DNA of 64,000 bases from positions 372,001-436,000 of the forward strand of contig KV748195.1 in NCBI GenBank assembly GCA_001692895.1. Reading direction: 5' to 3'. The position numbers were made by a program, and so were the translations under genes. Of this stretch, positions 11,101-24,009 are shown piece by piece. Numbering within the stretch: position 1 is the first letter of the stretch; each line of letters starts with the position of its first letter. The DNA is from Cenococcum geophilum 1.58 (lineage: Eukaryota > Ascomycota > Dothideomycetes > Gloniales > Gloniaceae). Below the pieces are notes generated by a model that did not search any database, was not told the DNA's origin, and worked only from the letters and a program-made list of their open reading frames with translations.

Positions 11101-13400
11101 ATAGCCTATAATTCGGTAATAGATTACTGTTAGAGGGGGCTATAGCTAAGGGTAACTACCTTATCCGGCTTAATTTTAATCTTATAGTTATATAGTTAGT
11201 AAGGCGGGAGTATATTAAATGCTGCTTTAGAGAAGGTATTTTTAAATTTCTAGTATTAACGGGGCAGTTTCTATTTTACTAGCTCCTTATCTATAAGCTT
11301 ACCTTTCTCTTAGGCTAGGGCTTTTTTCTCTTTAATTATTTAATTAATTTCGTATAAGCTAGTTATAACGGTAACGGTATTAGGCTAAACTAGGTTTTAG
11401 TAGAATCCTATAGCGCTAATATAGCAGATATTAACTAGCGGGAGGTCTATGGGTTTCTTTATAGATATTTATTAGGCTGTATTTTGCGGTATAGGGTTTA
11501 TAGTCTTTTTTAGCTTATATTCTATTTTCCGCAAATTATCCTTCTAGTTTATTAGTTTAGTATATTATCTAATATCCCTAGCCTTTCTTTATAGCTATAT
11601 AAGGCCTAAGTTCTCTATTAGGGACTTAGCTAGGCTATTACTAACTTCCTAAGTCTTTAGTGCGGGTGGTGTAATATAGGTAGTCTAGGGGCGGCGTAGT
11701 ATATAGATCTATTACGGATTAAGCTATATATCCTTCTTAAAAGCCTAGTCCCTACGCGTTATATTAGCCTAGTAAATAGTATTTATCTACGGCCTTATAA
11801 GGTTTTCTATTGTAATACTAATCTCTTTTATAAAGGAAGGCGTTAGGGGTATAGTTTTAGGCTATATAAGTTGCCTGTTCTATATATTAAGCTATAAGCC
11901 TAAATAGGCTAGCTATTTTCTTTTTAAGATTATATTATAGCTTTTAAGGTTTATAATAAGGAAGGGAATATTATACTACCTTTGTTTATTAACGCGGAGG
12001 TAGATCTACAAGATAGTTATAATAGGTAGTTCTATCCGTCCGTTATAACCGCGAATAGGAACTAGTTTAGGCAGTTCTTTAAGGGGTGTATTTAAAAAGT
12101 TAGCTAGTTTTATAGCGCACTTTATATTAATTAAGGTAAAGGTATTTACTCCTAAGTTAGCTAAAATAGAGGTTAAAACTTAATATCTATTACGAAATAA
12201 AGTATAAGGGATAGTATAGCTTCTTCTACTAACTAGCTGACCTAGATTAATATGTAATATATTAATCCCTTTTAACCCTAGAGAGGAGTCTTCCTTTAGG
12301 GTTCCTCTTTTTCTGGCTCTATACTATCCTCCTAAATTAATAGGACCTTATTTATCTTTACCTTTATTAGGCAGTTTCTTATAGGGTGGCCTATTTAACC
12401 GTATAAGAAGTAAGCTCCTTAATTGCTAAGGGCCTATATATAGGGGTCGCTGTATATAGGCCGGGTGTATACTAGGCCTATAGTAGGGGTAGCTACGCAG
12501 CTAGCTGCCGGGTTAACTATAGAAGTCGCCGATTATGCTAGGGCACTATAGGCTGTACTTATAGTACTTATGGCCTAGTTTATAAGGTTTCTAATTTTTA
12601 GCTAGTTAGCGCGTGCCTTAATTTAATAGAGGCCTTAGTTAATAGCTAGGCAATAGTCCGTAAGTTCCTTTAACGTCTATACTATAGTATAAGCTAGTAA
12701 TACGGCCCGCTGTAGGTCTAGGGTAAGCTTATTAAAGAGGTCTAGTAATAGGTCTTTCTAGGGGATCTAGGCCTGTTTGGCTAGGTATAAAAAGCGGGTT
12801 TAAAAGGCCAAAAAGGTCTCCGTTATTTTTATATTTAGGCTTTTATAGCTAAGGCGGGCGTTTTATACTTTAAAAGGGTCTTTATAAATAGAAGACAAGT
12901 ATTTAATTATTTCTTCTTTAGAGATAAAGGGGTTTATTAAGTCTTTAGTATATTACAGGCGTAAATGCATTTAAGTGTCTTCGCCAGTACAGCCGAAAAT
13001 ATAGGCTATTCTAGCTCGGGCGTTAGGGAAATGGTCTATATTAACTTTAAGCTTATCCTATAATTAAAGCTTCTAATTATTAAATATAGGGTCGGTTCCG
13101 TTTATAAGTAGCGGGGGATCCGCGACCTTTACTAACCGCTTTAGTGCTATATAGGCCTTAGTAGGTCTACTAAGGCGCTAGAATAGGGCCTAAAGGACTA
13201 TAGTAAGTCTTTAGTTGTTTAATAATAACTTATTATTAGATATAGGGGTATCTTTAGCTTTAAGCAGCTCTTACAGTTATTTAATTTCGGTATTAGTAGC
13301 CGTAAGCTCCGCCTAGGGGGTTAAAACGTTAATTATTTCTTTATCTGAAGTATTTAAGGGTTCTATAGCTACTTTACCTACTACTGTAGTTCGTGGTATA
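8150..13400 (-). pseudogene. Gy-A gag-pol remnant
   Basis: Minus-strand translation shows: a CCHC zinc-knuckle remnant near 12420-12380 in which cysteines have become tyrosine; RT with LPILFTKKLNRGL and LTLKDRYPLPLLNKT near 11080-10920 and an active-site remnant YIVYLDNI near 10690 (YLDD expected); integrase core with SIDFYKLPLDHN near 9340; and a C-terminal chromodomain (KYYIS*KGYNLNPT*YP) followed by FYSRYPNKP near 8460-8300. Substitutions fit RIP. The intact polyprotein would reverse-transcribe the RNA and integrate it, the chromodomain steering it to marked chromatin. Not functional. Confidence 0.85.
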
Positions 13401-13607
13401 GTAGTAGGGGTGTTAGGTAATTCTAAGTAATTTCTTTAGGGGTTCTAGTCTATATATGTCTTATAGGTCCTTTCCTTAGGGTTCTATTCTTTTCTTTTAG
13501 GTCCTATCCTTATGGTCCTAGTAATATCCTTAGGGTCCTATTCTGTGTTCTTATAGATATATTTAAGTTCCTTCTTAGGAAGAAGGAGTAGAGTGAGCTT
13601 TAGATAA

Positions 13608-13863
13608 TATTAGCGACTTAGTTAATTAAGATATAAGCATAGCAAAAGGGTCGCGTAAGCCTGTATAATTGGATTGTTTATAAACAAGAATCTAAAACTA
13701 GGGAAAGGAAAAGAGAAGAAAAGCAGCGCTGTTTAGTATTTTATAAGATCTTCGCGTTACGTAATCGCAATATACGGCAATCTGTGGCAATCTATAGCAA
13801 CTTACCAGTGCGAAGTTCTACTAAGTTCTACTAAGTTCTGCTAGTTCTGCCAGTGCCGTAATA
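13608..13863 (-). repeat. Gy-A 5' LTR
   Basis: Same length as the 7820 LTR; begins TATTAGCGACTTAG and ends GCCGTAATA. Differences from the partner are mainly C-to-T/G-to-A, so LTR divergence cannot be used for simple dating. Confidence 0.9.
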
Positions 13864-16155
13864 GGTTACCCTTAGGACAACCCCTAAGCGCCCCTTAAAT
13901 AGTCGCCGGTTATATACTAAAGGCACGTATCTATAGTATATAGTCTCTACAATCCTAAAGGCCTTACCTCCTTAAGGATTTATCTCCTCTATAATCTATC
14001 TATTCCTATAATTGTGCCTTATAGCCCCCTATCTATAAAGTCCCCTTATATTTAAATCATTCCCACTTCTTTTTAGAAGGGCAGTCGGCTTAAGGACTAG
14101 ATTATTTTTTTATATTTTTGTTTATACCTACTATTCTCCCTTAAAAATCTCGCGATAATCTAAATAGAAACTCTATAAATACCTTATAGAAAGCCGCCGC
14201 GCTAAGATAAAAAGGTCCCTCTAATAGTAAGAGATTGCGATAATATAAACCTTTAGGTAAAACAGCCGAATAAGCCATAATACCTAGATATATTAGAAGC
14301 TTAAAGACTTTTATATGCCTATAGTTACCGCTAAAAATAACGTAGATATCCTTTATAATAGTTATAATATTACTAGAAAGTAACCGGAACCCCTTTAGCC
14401 CTACTTAGACTAATTAGAAGATTAAGTACTAGAGACAACTCTAAAATCTTCCCCTAAGCTAGATAAACTCTTTTATAACCTAATTAAAGCTTAGGGCTTT
14501 TTAGGGGCTACTTAATACTTATTTAAGGAAGTATAAAAGACTTAAAGAGGTATTTACGTAATAAACGGAAAAAGGATATAGATTAACCAGCTAAGGCCTT
14601 TAATAGTTTAGAACTTTGTTATAGACCTAACGCCTAATAACTAGACGATTAGGTTTATAAGGTAGATAACTTCTTTAAAATACTAATAATCTAAGATAAT
14701 ACTAAAGAATGTATATAGTAGATAATTAGCAAGATTAAAGACTAATTACTAAACTAGATCGCGCTTAATTAACTTAATAAAGAGTAAATTACTATATAGC
14801 TATAGCTGCAGACCTTCCTAAAGGGTTAGACCTAAAATCCGCATATTATATAATATAATAATATAGAATAATTCTAGAATAGTATGCAGTTGGACTATTA
14901 AAACTTTTACCAGTTTATAAACTTTATAAAAACTTATACTTAATAAATAGATCTAAAACCCTCTAAAAATAAAAACGTCAGCATCTATAGGAAGAAAAAG
15001 AATAGATTTATCTAGGCTAAAATTAAGCTAGTAATTTATAATAAAATAAGGCGCGTAGATGCCCTACTATAGATTACCCTATATGCAGGTTTTAAATAAG
15101 CGGTTTTAAATGCTAAGGATATAGTAAAAAATTATACCTTTCTTAGTAGAAAGCCTAGGGGTTACTAAAAGCGTAGGTACTTTAGTAGTAATATAGCAGA
15201 CCTAACCTTTAAAGAAACTGTTCCTAATTTTTTTTAAAAAGGTTGAAGTTAGGGGCCTTAAGTAATAGAAAAGACTTTTAGAGCTAACTTAATACCCGCT
15301 TAGCACCTTTACAAAAACACTCTAAAAAGTAAATAAAAAAAACTTCTTTAGAGGCAAATTCTATTTTAAAAAAATAAGTAGGGTAATAACTATATTAATA
15401 ATTTAAGAAAAAGAAAAGCCCTAGTTATAACCCATTTTTGGCTATAATTAGGGCAAGATATAGAAGGAGAGACTCTTTATATTACTATTAAGCTAGGAAT
15501 GGTACTCCTTATAGGCAAGGTATATTAGTTCTAAGTACTATATAATAGTGGCGCCAAATTAAACTTATTCTATTACTAAAGTAGCGGAAACCTATTATAG
15601 GCTTCCTAAATAAATATTAGATTAAACTATATAATGCCTATAAGCTTATAATATTAGTAGCTAATATATATAACCGCATTAAGGTAGTTAGCCTATAACC
15701 CTTTTAGGCGGCTAACTTTATAGATTATAATCTTATCCTTAGATACCTTTAGCTTATAAAAGTATATTTAAAATACACTTTAAAACAGAAGCCTTTAAAT
15801 AGTAGAATAATAATAAAAATTAAAAGAGCGTATATTATTAATAAGCTTAAAAGATATCCTAGAAGATATAGCTCTAAGTAAAATAGTATATACTTTATAC
15901 CTAAAGAAGTATTAGATCTAACCCTTATTTTATAGTAAGATAGGTATAAGGCCTAGTATAAGTAATAACCCTTTTAAAATGTATACCCTATATGGAACTA
16001 CTAGATAAGCTATAAAGATATTATAGAGAGGCGGCAATCTTAAGGATCTAATAAGATACTTTAACTATTATAGATTACTTTAGCTTAAGTAATATGTAAA
16101 AAGTATATTATAACACCTTTAACATTATAGTAAAGAATTCCTTACCCTTTACTAG
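13864..16155 (+). mobile_element. Gy-0: 5' part of a Ty3/gypsy element (leader, gag, protease), interrupted by Gy-B
   Basis: It continues the left flank of Gy-A. A non-coding leader (to about 14150) may include LTR sequence. A plus-strand gag-like region follows (about 14200-15100, with ECI**IISKIKD*LLN*IALN*LNKE). A retroviral-type aspartic protease remnant LYNSGAKLNLFY lies at about 15535-15575 (DSG expected, NSG seen), and sequence leading toward RT runs up to 16155. The Gy-B LTR starts at 16156, and the remainder of Gy-0 must lie right of the window. The 5' LTR could not be delimited. Confidence 0.6.
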
Positions 16156-16515
16156 TGTTACGGGACACCCCCGTAATACCTTATACACATCCACCTATTT
16201 CCATTAACTTAGCAATTAGAGACTAACTATAAAACGGCAATCTAATAGCAATCTAATAGCAATCTATGGCATTCTACTAAATTCTGCCAAGTTCTACTAA
16301 ATTCTACTAAGTTCTGTTAGGACTATAACCTAAACCCTATTCTGCCCTATATATATATTAACTAAGCAACTAAGTTAATAATATATGCCCATTCTTCCCA
16401 TTTTTCTACCTTCTTTCCTTATATAATATCTTAACCTTATTATATAGTTTATATATATAGCTTAATAATATCTACTTTGCTATATATTATTGTCGCTTAT
16501 ACTTACTCTATAACA
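16156..16515 (+). repeat. Gy-B host 5' LTR
   Basis: Begins TGTTACGGGACACCCCCGTAA, in which TTACGGG/CCCGTAA can fold, and ends CTCTATAACA. It contains an array of TTCTGCCAAG/TTCTACTAAA units (about 16268-16322) and a near-palindrome TTAACTAAGCAACTAAGTTA (from 16358). 360 bp against 370 bp for the LTRs of the minus copy. The sequence after it, with the LINE removed, matches the primer-binding side of the minus copy. Confidence 0.85.
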
Positions 16516-16559
16516 CTATATTACGTTAAATCTATGTTGCTGTAGATTAACAGTTAGAG

Positions 16560-19500
16560 TGCCTACTAAGAGCTATAGATATCTGGGGCCTTAAGCTAGC
16601 TACCCCCCTAGGAGCAATTATATGGCAACGAGGCACCGCCGGAAGTACAATTGACCTCACATTTATAGATGAAGGCCTATACTAGAGACTTAAAAGGTGT
16701 AACCCCAAAGAAGAATAGGCACTTACCCTAAACTATATCCCTATCTAGATATAGCTAGACCTAGATACTAAAGCGTAACTAAATAGAAAAAGATACGCAA
16801 TAAGGAAGCTTAAGATAGATAGTTTCCTTAATGCAGTTAAACAATAACTCTAAGACCTAGAAAAAATCCACCTAATACTAAACGAGCGAGGCTTATTAGC
16901 TACCCCTAAGGAAATTAACCGAAGACTAGAAAGGATCTAGGTAGCGATTAAAAATAGGCTAAAAGAGCACTGCCCGATCTTAAAACCGGGCCCCTATACG
17001 CGACATGTATGGTCCATATAATACGCAGTTTTGGTTACTAGCTAATAACAAGTAAGAAGGAAATATATAAGCAGCTATAACCCTAAAGACGAGAGATAAT
17101 ATAAAGACATAAGAAACTAGCTAAAGAATACCCTAAAAAAAGAAGTAAGGAATAACTGGAGACGGTTTATAAACGAGCATACTTTTAACCCGAGCCTCCC
17201 CTATAATAAGGGCCTTTGGGCTATAGCAAAATGGGTAAAGAAAAAGGTAGGGCGCCTAGTAGAAGACCTATACCTACTACCCTTACGAAGAGCAGGAGAA
17301 TTATAGGCCATAAACGACAATAACAAGAAGGTAAAGATCCTTATAGAAAGGTTCTTCCCCTAACTAGCTCTAGTAGACCTTAGTAATATTATAGGNNAAA
17401 CACNNGTAACTNNCCTNNNGGTTAACAGCGANATAATAANAGAGGAAATGGCNAGAACTATTAGCCGCCTTTTAAATAATATAGCACTAGGACTAGATAG
17501 GATTCTAAATAAGGCCCTAAAAACCTATAGGCTATTTATAGCACCTTAGCTTATAGATATAGCTAGAGTATGCTTTGCTATAGGCTACTACCCGTAACTT
17601 AGAAGATCTATAATAACGGTTATTTTATAAAAAGAAGGTAAAGCAGATTACTTAATCCTAGGAAGCTACCGCCCTATTGCCTTAAAAAATATCCTTAGTA
17701 AGATCTTAGAAAGGGTAATAGCGGAATATATAGTAGATATAGTAGAGGAATATGCCCTACTACTACAAAGCTAAATAGGGGCAAGAAAGAACCGCTTAAC
17801 ACTATTAGCACTTACGCTACTTACTACCACCATTAAATCTATATAGGCGATGCGAAAGGACTTTATAGTATTAATGCTTAGCCTAGATATTAGTGATGCC
17901 TATAATAATATACCCCATAAGCGTCTCCTATATATCTTTAGGGTAAAGGGCTTCCTAAAATAGATTATATAATTTATCTAAGGGTTTATAGGCTAGAAAG
18001 AAATATTACTGGTCTTTAGCGGATACTAGAGCCCCCCTATCGCAGTTGTAACAGGAATACCATAAGGATTACCCCTCTCGCCTATACTCTTCCTTTTCTT
18101 TATAAGCAACCTACTTAACTCCTTTAAGGAAGGGGCGACCTAGGGGATAGGCTTTATTAATAACACAAACCTAATTATATACGGGCTAACAGCCGTAGAG
18201 AATTGCAGAACACTAGAGAAAGCCTATAACACTTATATAGAATAGGTAAAACGTTATAAAGTTTAATTCTTACTAGAGAAATACCAGCTAATCTATTTTA
18301 TAAGAAAACGTAACCAATCTACAGATCTCTAGTATATAATTCGCATTTAAGGCTTTAGGGGTTAACTAGTTTAGGGCCTAAGGGTATTAGGAGTATAGGT
18401 AAATAGCAAGCTCTAATAGAGCGTATATACGGCGTAAGCGGCCTATAAAGGCTAAGCATAGTTCATCGCTTTATCTAGAATTGTTAATTCTATATAGGGT
18501 CTATGCTTTTAGAGGTTACGCCTACTATATATAGCAGTTATCTAGCCAACTATAACATATAGATCTAGTATTTAGGCCATTAGAGAAACTAAGAAGGGCC
18601 CCCCTAAATTACTCCTTAAACTACTTTAAAAGGTCTAGATAGCCTACTTCTAAAGTATTATAGGCAGGTATAAGCAAACGGCTATAGCACTGCTTAAGAA
18701 GGAATTTAATATTCCCCCCCTATAGTTATATATTAAAGCCGCTATAATATAAAGGATGTAAAATAAACGTAACTCTAATGTTATAAAGTATATTAAGACA
18801 CGCCTAAGCAAACTATAGAGGAACCCTAGGGTGCCCCGTAGGAGAACAAACTAATAACCCTAAAGTAGGGAAGAGATATTAGAGAAATAGGTAAAGAAAG
18901 CAGAAAAAAAATAGTGCCGCTTTAGGGCCTAGGCCTATATAGAGGAGGAAAGGAGACGCGTAAGAGGTTAGTAAAGACAATAGTAAGATAAAGAAAGGAG
19001 CTAAAGTAGAATATATAAGAATGCTAGGAAACCATCTACCGTAATATAATACTGGTTGGACTAACGCTAGAGAGGTGAATAGGAGTTAAAGGTATAGAAG
19101 CTAACTTAGGTAAGATAAACCTAAGCTATAGTATAGTTAACGCTATAGGGGGTAAATACCTAAGGGCTCTAAGAAGGCCTAATAAAGGCAGAAAATATAA
19201 TAGCAACACTCTTAAGAATAGGAATAATAGGACTAAAAGATTAGCTTTAATAGGTAGGTGTTTTAGTAGGTAGCCTAAAATATAAATATAGCTGGCTAAG
19301 ACAGACACCAAAATACGTAATACTGCTATGCCCCTTACGCACCAATTAAGAAATAATACTCTTAGTAGCTAGTATAGAGAACTATAATATACTACTCTTA
19401 ATATAAAAAGGCCTTAAGGCGGTTACCTAGTGGCTTATTAGTTAAAATGTGCTAAATTAGTTCTGGGTTGTAAGGGAAATAGTAATAAAAGGTAAGGGGG
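16560..19500 (+). pseudogene. LINE-1 ORF2 remnant (endonuclease C-terminus and reverse transcriptase)
   Basis: Plus-strand translation reads through the endonuclease tail (RGTAGSTIDLTFIDEGLY, about 16638), a linker (KGLWAIAKWVKKKVG, about 17200) and RT. Recognisable RT motifs: ILGSYRPIALKNILSKILER, LSLDISDAYNNIPHKRLL, GIP*GLPLSPILFLFF and active site GFINNTNLI, where FADDT-like residues are expected. Stops are TAG or TAA at Trp, Gln and Arg positions. The 3' part past 18500 may contain an RNase H domain, but I could not confirm it. It would nick the target and copy its RNA there; this copy is dead. Confidence 0.85.
17396..17453. other. Cluster of undetermined bases (N) in LINE-1
   Basis: Twelve N in 58 bases. 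In the LINE-2 copy (about 53335-53390, minus strand) several of these positions are CG or T. This suggests mixed reads at mutable sites rather than a gap. Confidence 0.7.
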
Positions 19501-19530
19501 CGAGTAGTAGGTGCCCCCTAGTAACTCTAT

Positions 19531-19757
19531 TGTTAGCGACTCAGTCAATCGAGACATAAGTACGGCAAAATGGTCGCGTAAGCCTGTACGATTGGATTGT
19601 CTATAAACAAGAATCTAAAGCTAAAGAAAGGAAAGGAGAAGAAGGGGAGCGCCGCTCGAAGCTATATACGATCTTCGCGTCACGTGACCGCAATATGCGG
19701 CAATCTGTGGCAACTTGCCGGTGCGTAGTTCTGCCAAGTTCTGCCAGTGCCGTAACA
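19531..19757 (-). mobile_element. Solo LTR of the Gy-A family inside LINE-1
   Basis: 227 bp, TGTTAGCGACTCAG to GCCGTAACA, with intact TG...CA ends and target duplication TCTAT (19526-19530 and 19758-19762). LINE-2 has the uninterrupted site near 51230. Much less RIP-mutated than the Gy-A LTRs. Left by LTR-LTR recombination. Confidence 0.92.
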
Positions 19758-20043
19758 TCTATAGTAGTAGAGTAATAGTTTATAATACTAGCGCGTCCGT
19801 AGGCTTATTACGGCAGCAGTAGTTCCTAAGGAGGTTAAATAGTAAGGTAGTAGAGCATTATAGGCGACTTATAGGCGCTAAGTAGGCGAGTCCTAAAAGG
19901 CGGGGAGATGGATTATGGGGTTTTCTCATTTTTCTTAAATAGAGTTTTCTCCCTATATGTAAATAAGAAGTAGTCTATATAGGCCTAATAGGAATCTAAA
20001 TCGGACGTTAAGTAATAAATTATTATTATTATATTACGTTAAA

Positions 20044-21300
20044 CCTATACTACCTCGCTCTACCTAATATATAGAATAACCTAGAAACCCCTATATCTAT
20101 AACTAACTTATATAATATATTTACCAAATAAATAAAGGGCCTATAATAGGCCTTTATAGATACCCTTACTTAATAAGAAGCTTAACACTAAAAGATAATT
20201 AGATCCCTAAGAAAAGAAATTAAAGAAATCCGCTGTAACCTACCGTCTGCTATACTATCGCCTCCACCCGTTCCTACTAGTGTTAACCTACTAGTACTAA
20301 ATAAAGAAGATATGTCTAAAACTAGCTCCTTAACCCTAAATTCGCTAATTAGTGCCCCTATAAAGAAGCTAACTAAATATCTCCCTAATTCTTCCACCTA
20401 TTTAGGTAAAAGAAGCAAACTACGCTCCTTTCTTAACTAACTTAAAAATAAGCTAAATAGTAATATTAATCGCTACCCTACCCCTAATAGTTAACTACGT
20501 TATACCATAAGCCGTCTAATAGGAGACGCTGTGGAAACTATATACCCGTTTCAGCTAAACACTATAAAAGAACTAGTTACTATACTAGAAGCATCTTATA
20601 GCGACCCTAACTAAATTATAACGGTATAAAGAAAACTAAATAAGATAATATATAGCTCTAAGAGCTTCCTATTATATTTTACTAAGTTCTACCGCTATAC
20701 TAAAGAGACTAGATAAAATAAACCTGCCCTAATTAATCGCCTAGTGGAATCCTTAAACTCTAAACTAAAGGCTTCCCTTATAGGAGTTAAGCTGCTAAAT
20801 ACCCTTACTACCTACGCTAATGTTATTAACGGCCTATATAACAATATACTACGCCTTACCCCAAAACATATACCTTAATACTCTACCCCCCAGCCATTTA
20901 AGACCCGTAATAACCTAGATGCTATAAATATTAACGCTAGAACCCTTTCTTACGCCCTAAAAGGATCTATTAAACGTAAACAACGCATTAAATACGGCCT
21001 TTGTTTTAAATGCGGAAGCAATACTTATATCTTAAGTTACTACTCTATCCCCCTGCCTAAAATAAATATTTAAATAACTAGTATAAGCGGTATACCGCTA
21101 TCCCAATTATATAAAAGGATAACTAGTATAAATAACTAATCGCCTTTACTAAGCTCTGCCTACTAACCCTAATTGCTATTTAATTCCGGTTTAGTATCTA
21201 GCAAGTACTACCTATAAGGACGAAGCTATAACCGATATACTATAAAAACCCCGCCCTAATTATCTCTAAAAGGAAGGTCCTAGAGCTAAGTTGCTCTTTA
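20044..21300 (+). pseudogene. Gy-B host gag remnant
   Basis: Capsid-like region with many Lys/Asn/Leu codons and TAG/TAA stops, then a zinc-knuckle remnant GLCFKCGSNTYILSYY at about 20995-21045, where C-x2-C-x4-H-x4-C is expected and His and the last Cys have become Tyr. The minus copy carries the same knuckle at about 31850-31800. It would package element RNA. The start codon could not be set. Confidence 0.75.
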
Positions 21301-21399
21301 AAACAGCTCTACTACAGGATCTTATTAAACGTATTTAACGTTATAAACTCTAACTCTTAGGACCGTAGTATAACTATTAACTACCGCCTTTAGCAGAAT

Positions 21400-22598
21400 G
21401 GTTAATAAGCTAACGCTTAAATCCTAATTAATATAGGAGCTAGCGGTATAGGATTTATTAACAAAATCTTTATATAAGATAATAGTTTTACCCTAACCCC
21501 CCTTAACCGGCATATTAACGTATTTAGATTTAATAGCGAACGCACTATCTTAGGCCATATTACCTATGTAGTAGCCCTAAAACTTTAATACCTAAACTAT
21601 AAAGAACTAATTAAGCTTTTCGTTACTACCCTAGGTTACCTAGTAATTCTTAAACAGCCCTAAATAAAGCTATGCAAAGTAGTTATTAATTAGGATAACC
21701 TTAAGCTTTTATTTACTGCCCTATATTATAAGCAAGAATGCTTTATAACGCACCGCCCTAACCCTAAACTAAAATTTAGGAAATCTACTAAAATCCATTA
21801 GCCTAAGATTTCCACCAATGTCCACCCTACGCCTAAAGAATCTACTAGATTCTACTAATCTAGAAATTCCACCGAATTCTACTAACATAAGACTTCCACC
21901 AATATCCATTAAGAATTTAAAAATTCTACTAAACCCTACGAACTAATTCTAACTACTATACCGCCCCGAGCTAAGTAAAAGCTTAAGCTTAATATACGAA
22001 AATACTAGAAGGACTAGCATTCTACTATAAAAAGGATTTTTAAAAAACCTAAACCTAAACCTAACACTAACTCTGTACCTAATACTAAACTTAAACCTAA
22101 GTAAGAAACTATAGACAATTTAAGCGAGTTTAATATCCTAGATATCCGCATAATTAGAGCTACCCTACTAGCGTAACTTACTAAGAAACCCAAGTATATA
22201 ATCTTCGCTGTTATAATAGCCAATATTAAGAAGGCCTTAGTACTAAAGAAGCACACTAACCCTACCATAAAGGTACTAGTAGAGTATTATTACCGCCTAG
22301 ATACATTCTTATAAAAGGAAGCTAATAAGCTACTAAAATACCGACTATATAACTATAAGATTATACTTAAAGAAGAAAAGCAGCCTAAATTTAGACCCTT
22401 ATATAGGATATCCTAAAATAAACTCTAAGTGCTATAAAAGTATTTAGACAAGAACCTAAGTAAAGGATTTATTAGAGTAAGCTTATTACCTATAGCCGCA
22501 CTAGTAATCTTTGTTAAGAAACCTAGCGGCGGTCTATACTTCTATATAGACTATTAAGCTCTTAATACTATTACCGTTAGGAGCTAATATCTGATCCC
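21400..22598 (+). pseudogene. Gy-B host pol: protease and start of reverse transcriptase
   Basis: Protease remnant ILINIGASGIGFIN near 21420-21465 (D-T-G expected, N-I-G seen). RT begins near 22460 with GFIRVS, then [17 protein letters not shown] and LNTITVRS. It breaks at 22598 where the LTR element 22599-24193 is inserted; the frame resumes at 24199. Confidence 0.8.
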
Positions 22599-22782
22599 TA
22601 TTACGGCTCCGTAACGGATCTAGTTAGGGGGCTCGCTTAAGCCTTAGTATATATATATAGACGTGTCCTTTTCCACCTTCCGCTCCTTATCTTAATATTT
22701 AGGTTTATAGACATTCCAATTATATAGGCTTGTATACGTTCTAAACGGCGCTTATACCTTAATTAACTAAATCACTGTAACA
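22599..22782 (+). repeat. Left LTR of the short LTR element
   Basis: 184 bp; starts TATTACGGCTCCGTAACGGA (ancestral TG), ends CACTGTAACA. A CCG/CGG-rich hairpin lies at the start. It differs from the right LTR mostly by transitions. Confidence 0.9.
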
Positions 22783-24009
22783 TTATATTAAGATCCCTTA
22801 GTTAGACGCAGGCTGTTATAATCTAAGTTAAGTCCTATAGTAGACGGGTAGACGGAGCCCTACGCGCAGGTAAAGGAAGGAGATATATACTTCTATAATA
22901 AAGCAAGGACTAAAGTCCTATGGTGGCTGGGTTGCGAGAAGCTTACTCCCTATACCGCGCAGGCACCCTTATATTTCTTTTTGTGTTTATTTTAATTTTT
23001 TTTATTCTCTTCTCTGCTGGGCAGTAACCTCTTTCCGACCGTACGAACTTGTCGACCGACTAAGCAACGCGTATATCCGTCAACCGAACGCGTGTGCCTA
23101 CCTACCTACCTACCGATCGATCGACCGACCGTACGTCTACGGACGCTTGCACCGTACTGCTACCTAAATAGTCCTTTTTAACTAATACTAAGCCACGTAT
23201 ACTATAAGGAACGAAATCGGTTAATACTAAGACTAGTGCTATACACTAGCTACGATAAACGACCCCGACTAATACTAAGTTATACGAGCTTTAAGGAACG
23301 AAATCACTAGGACTACTGACGCTAGTATCACTCTGCTATTAACTACCAATTGTGCCGATATGCATATAATCTAGACAACAATAGCGCCGATACGCCTGCT
23401 ACTATAACCTGACTATAACTGTGCCAATACGCCTATAGTCTTCTAACCGTACGATCGTGCCGTTACGCCTACGATCTATGACTTCCGCTTACATCGTACT
23501 GCTACAATAAACGATTATACTGCCCTGCCACAGTTGACGAGACAATAATTGTGCCTTTACGCCTACGATTACTCGACTAATCGATAGCCTGAGCTCTACG
23601 CTTAACCTACTATTACTATAATCAACGAGATAATAATCGTGCCTCTACGCCTACGATTACTCAACCAATTAATAGCCCGAGCTCTATGCTCGATACTATT
23701 ATTACCGCCGCTAGTACTATACTACTACCCGAATATAGCTGCTCCTACATATAGCTAAACCTTAATTTAACTACTACTGCTTCTACCTGTAGTACTATAA
23801 TTAACTTCTACTGCTATGCCCACAGCACTACGATTAACCCTCGCTGCTCTGCCTGTAGCATTCTAACTAATACTTACTACTCCTACCTGCAGCATCTTAT
23901 TAACTACTACTGCCCTACCTATAGTAAATAACTATAACTATATAAGAGGTAGAAGACAAGCACCTAAGGATAAAGCTTAAGGGTAAACTTTTTTTAAAGG
24001 GGGGGGTAA

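Larger units (their letters stand above)
7820..13863 (-). mobile_element. Gy-A: Ty3/gypsy chromovirus LTR retrotransposon, RIP-degraded
   Basis: 6044 bp with two 256-bp LTRs and a 5-bp target duplication GGTTG (7815-7819) / GGTTA (13864-13868), which differ by one transition. A polypurine tract read on the minus strand (the C-run at 8077-8086) abuts the left LTR, so that is the 3' LTR. Internal domains on the minus strand, in order: gag with a zinc knuckle, reverse transcriptase, integrase, chromodomain. All are full of TAG and TAA. A solo LTR of this family lies at 19531. Confidence 0.92.
16531..20029 (+). mobile_element. LINE-1: Tad1/I-like non-LTR retrotransposon, 5'-truncated, inserted in the Gy-B leader
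   Basis: Flanked by a 14-bp duplication TATATTACGTTAAA (16517-16530 and 20030-20043). The 3' end runs TCGGACGTTAAGTAATAAAT and then (ATT)n, as in LINE-2. The 5' end starts inside the endonuclease, a usual truncation for target-primed reverse transcription. Without the solo LTR it is about 3.27 kb; LINE-2 is about 5.57 kb net. Confidence 0.92.

Noticed and set aside
16156-16515. Solo LTR or 3' LTR of the upstream Gy-0 piece
   Set aside because: No purine tract precedes it, and the sequence after it (LINE removed) matches the 5' internal start of Gy-B2, so it is a 5' LTR.
19126-19311. Leu-rich minus-strand frame and its counterpart at 51458-51640
   Set aside because: Antisense shadow of the LINE ORF2 C-terminal region in LINE-1 and LINE-2; not a membrane peptide gene.
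22014-22268. Minus-strand open frame, with a similar plus-strand frame at 30620-30871
   Set aside because: Both are antisense to the same part of Gy-B pol in two copies of opposite orientation. Their similarity is inherited from the pol sequence, and hydrophobic antisense frames are common there.
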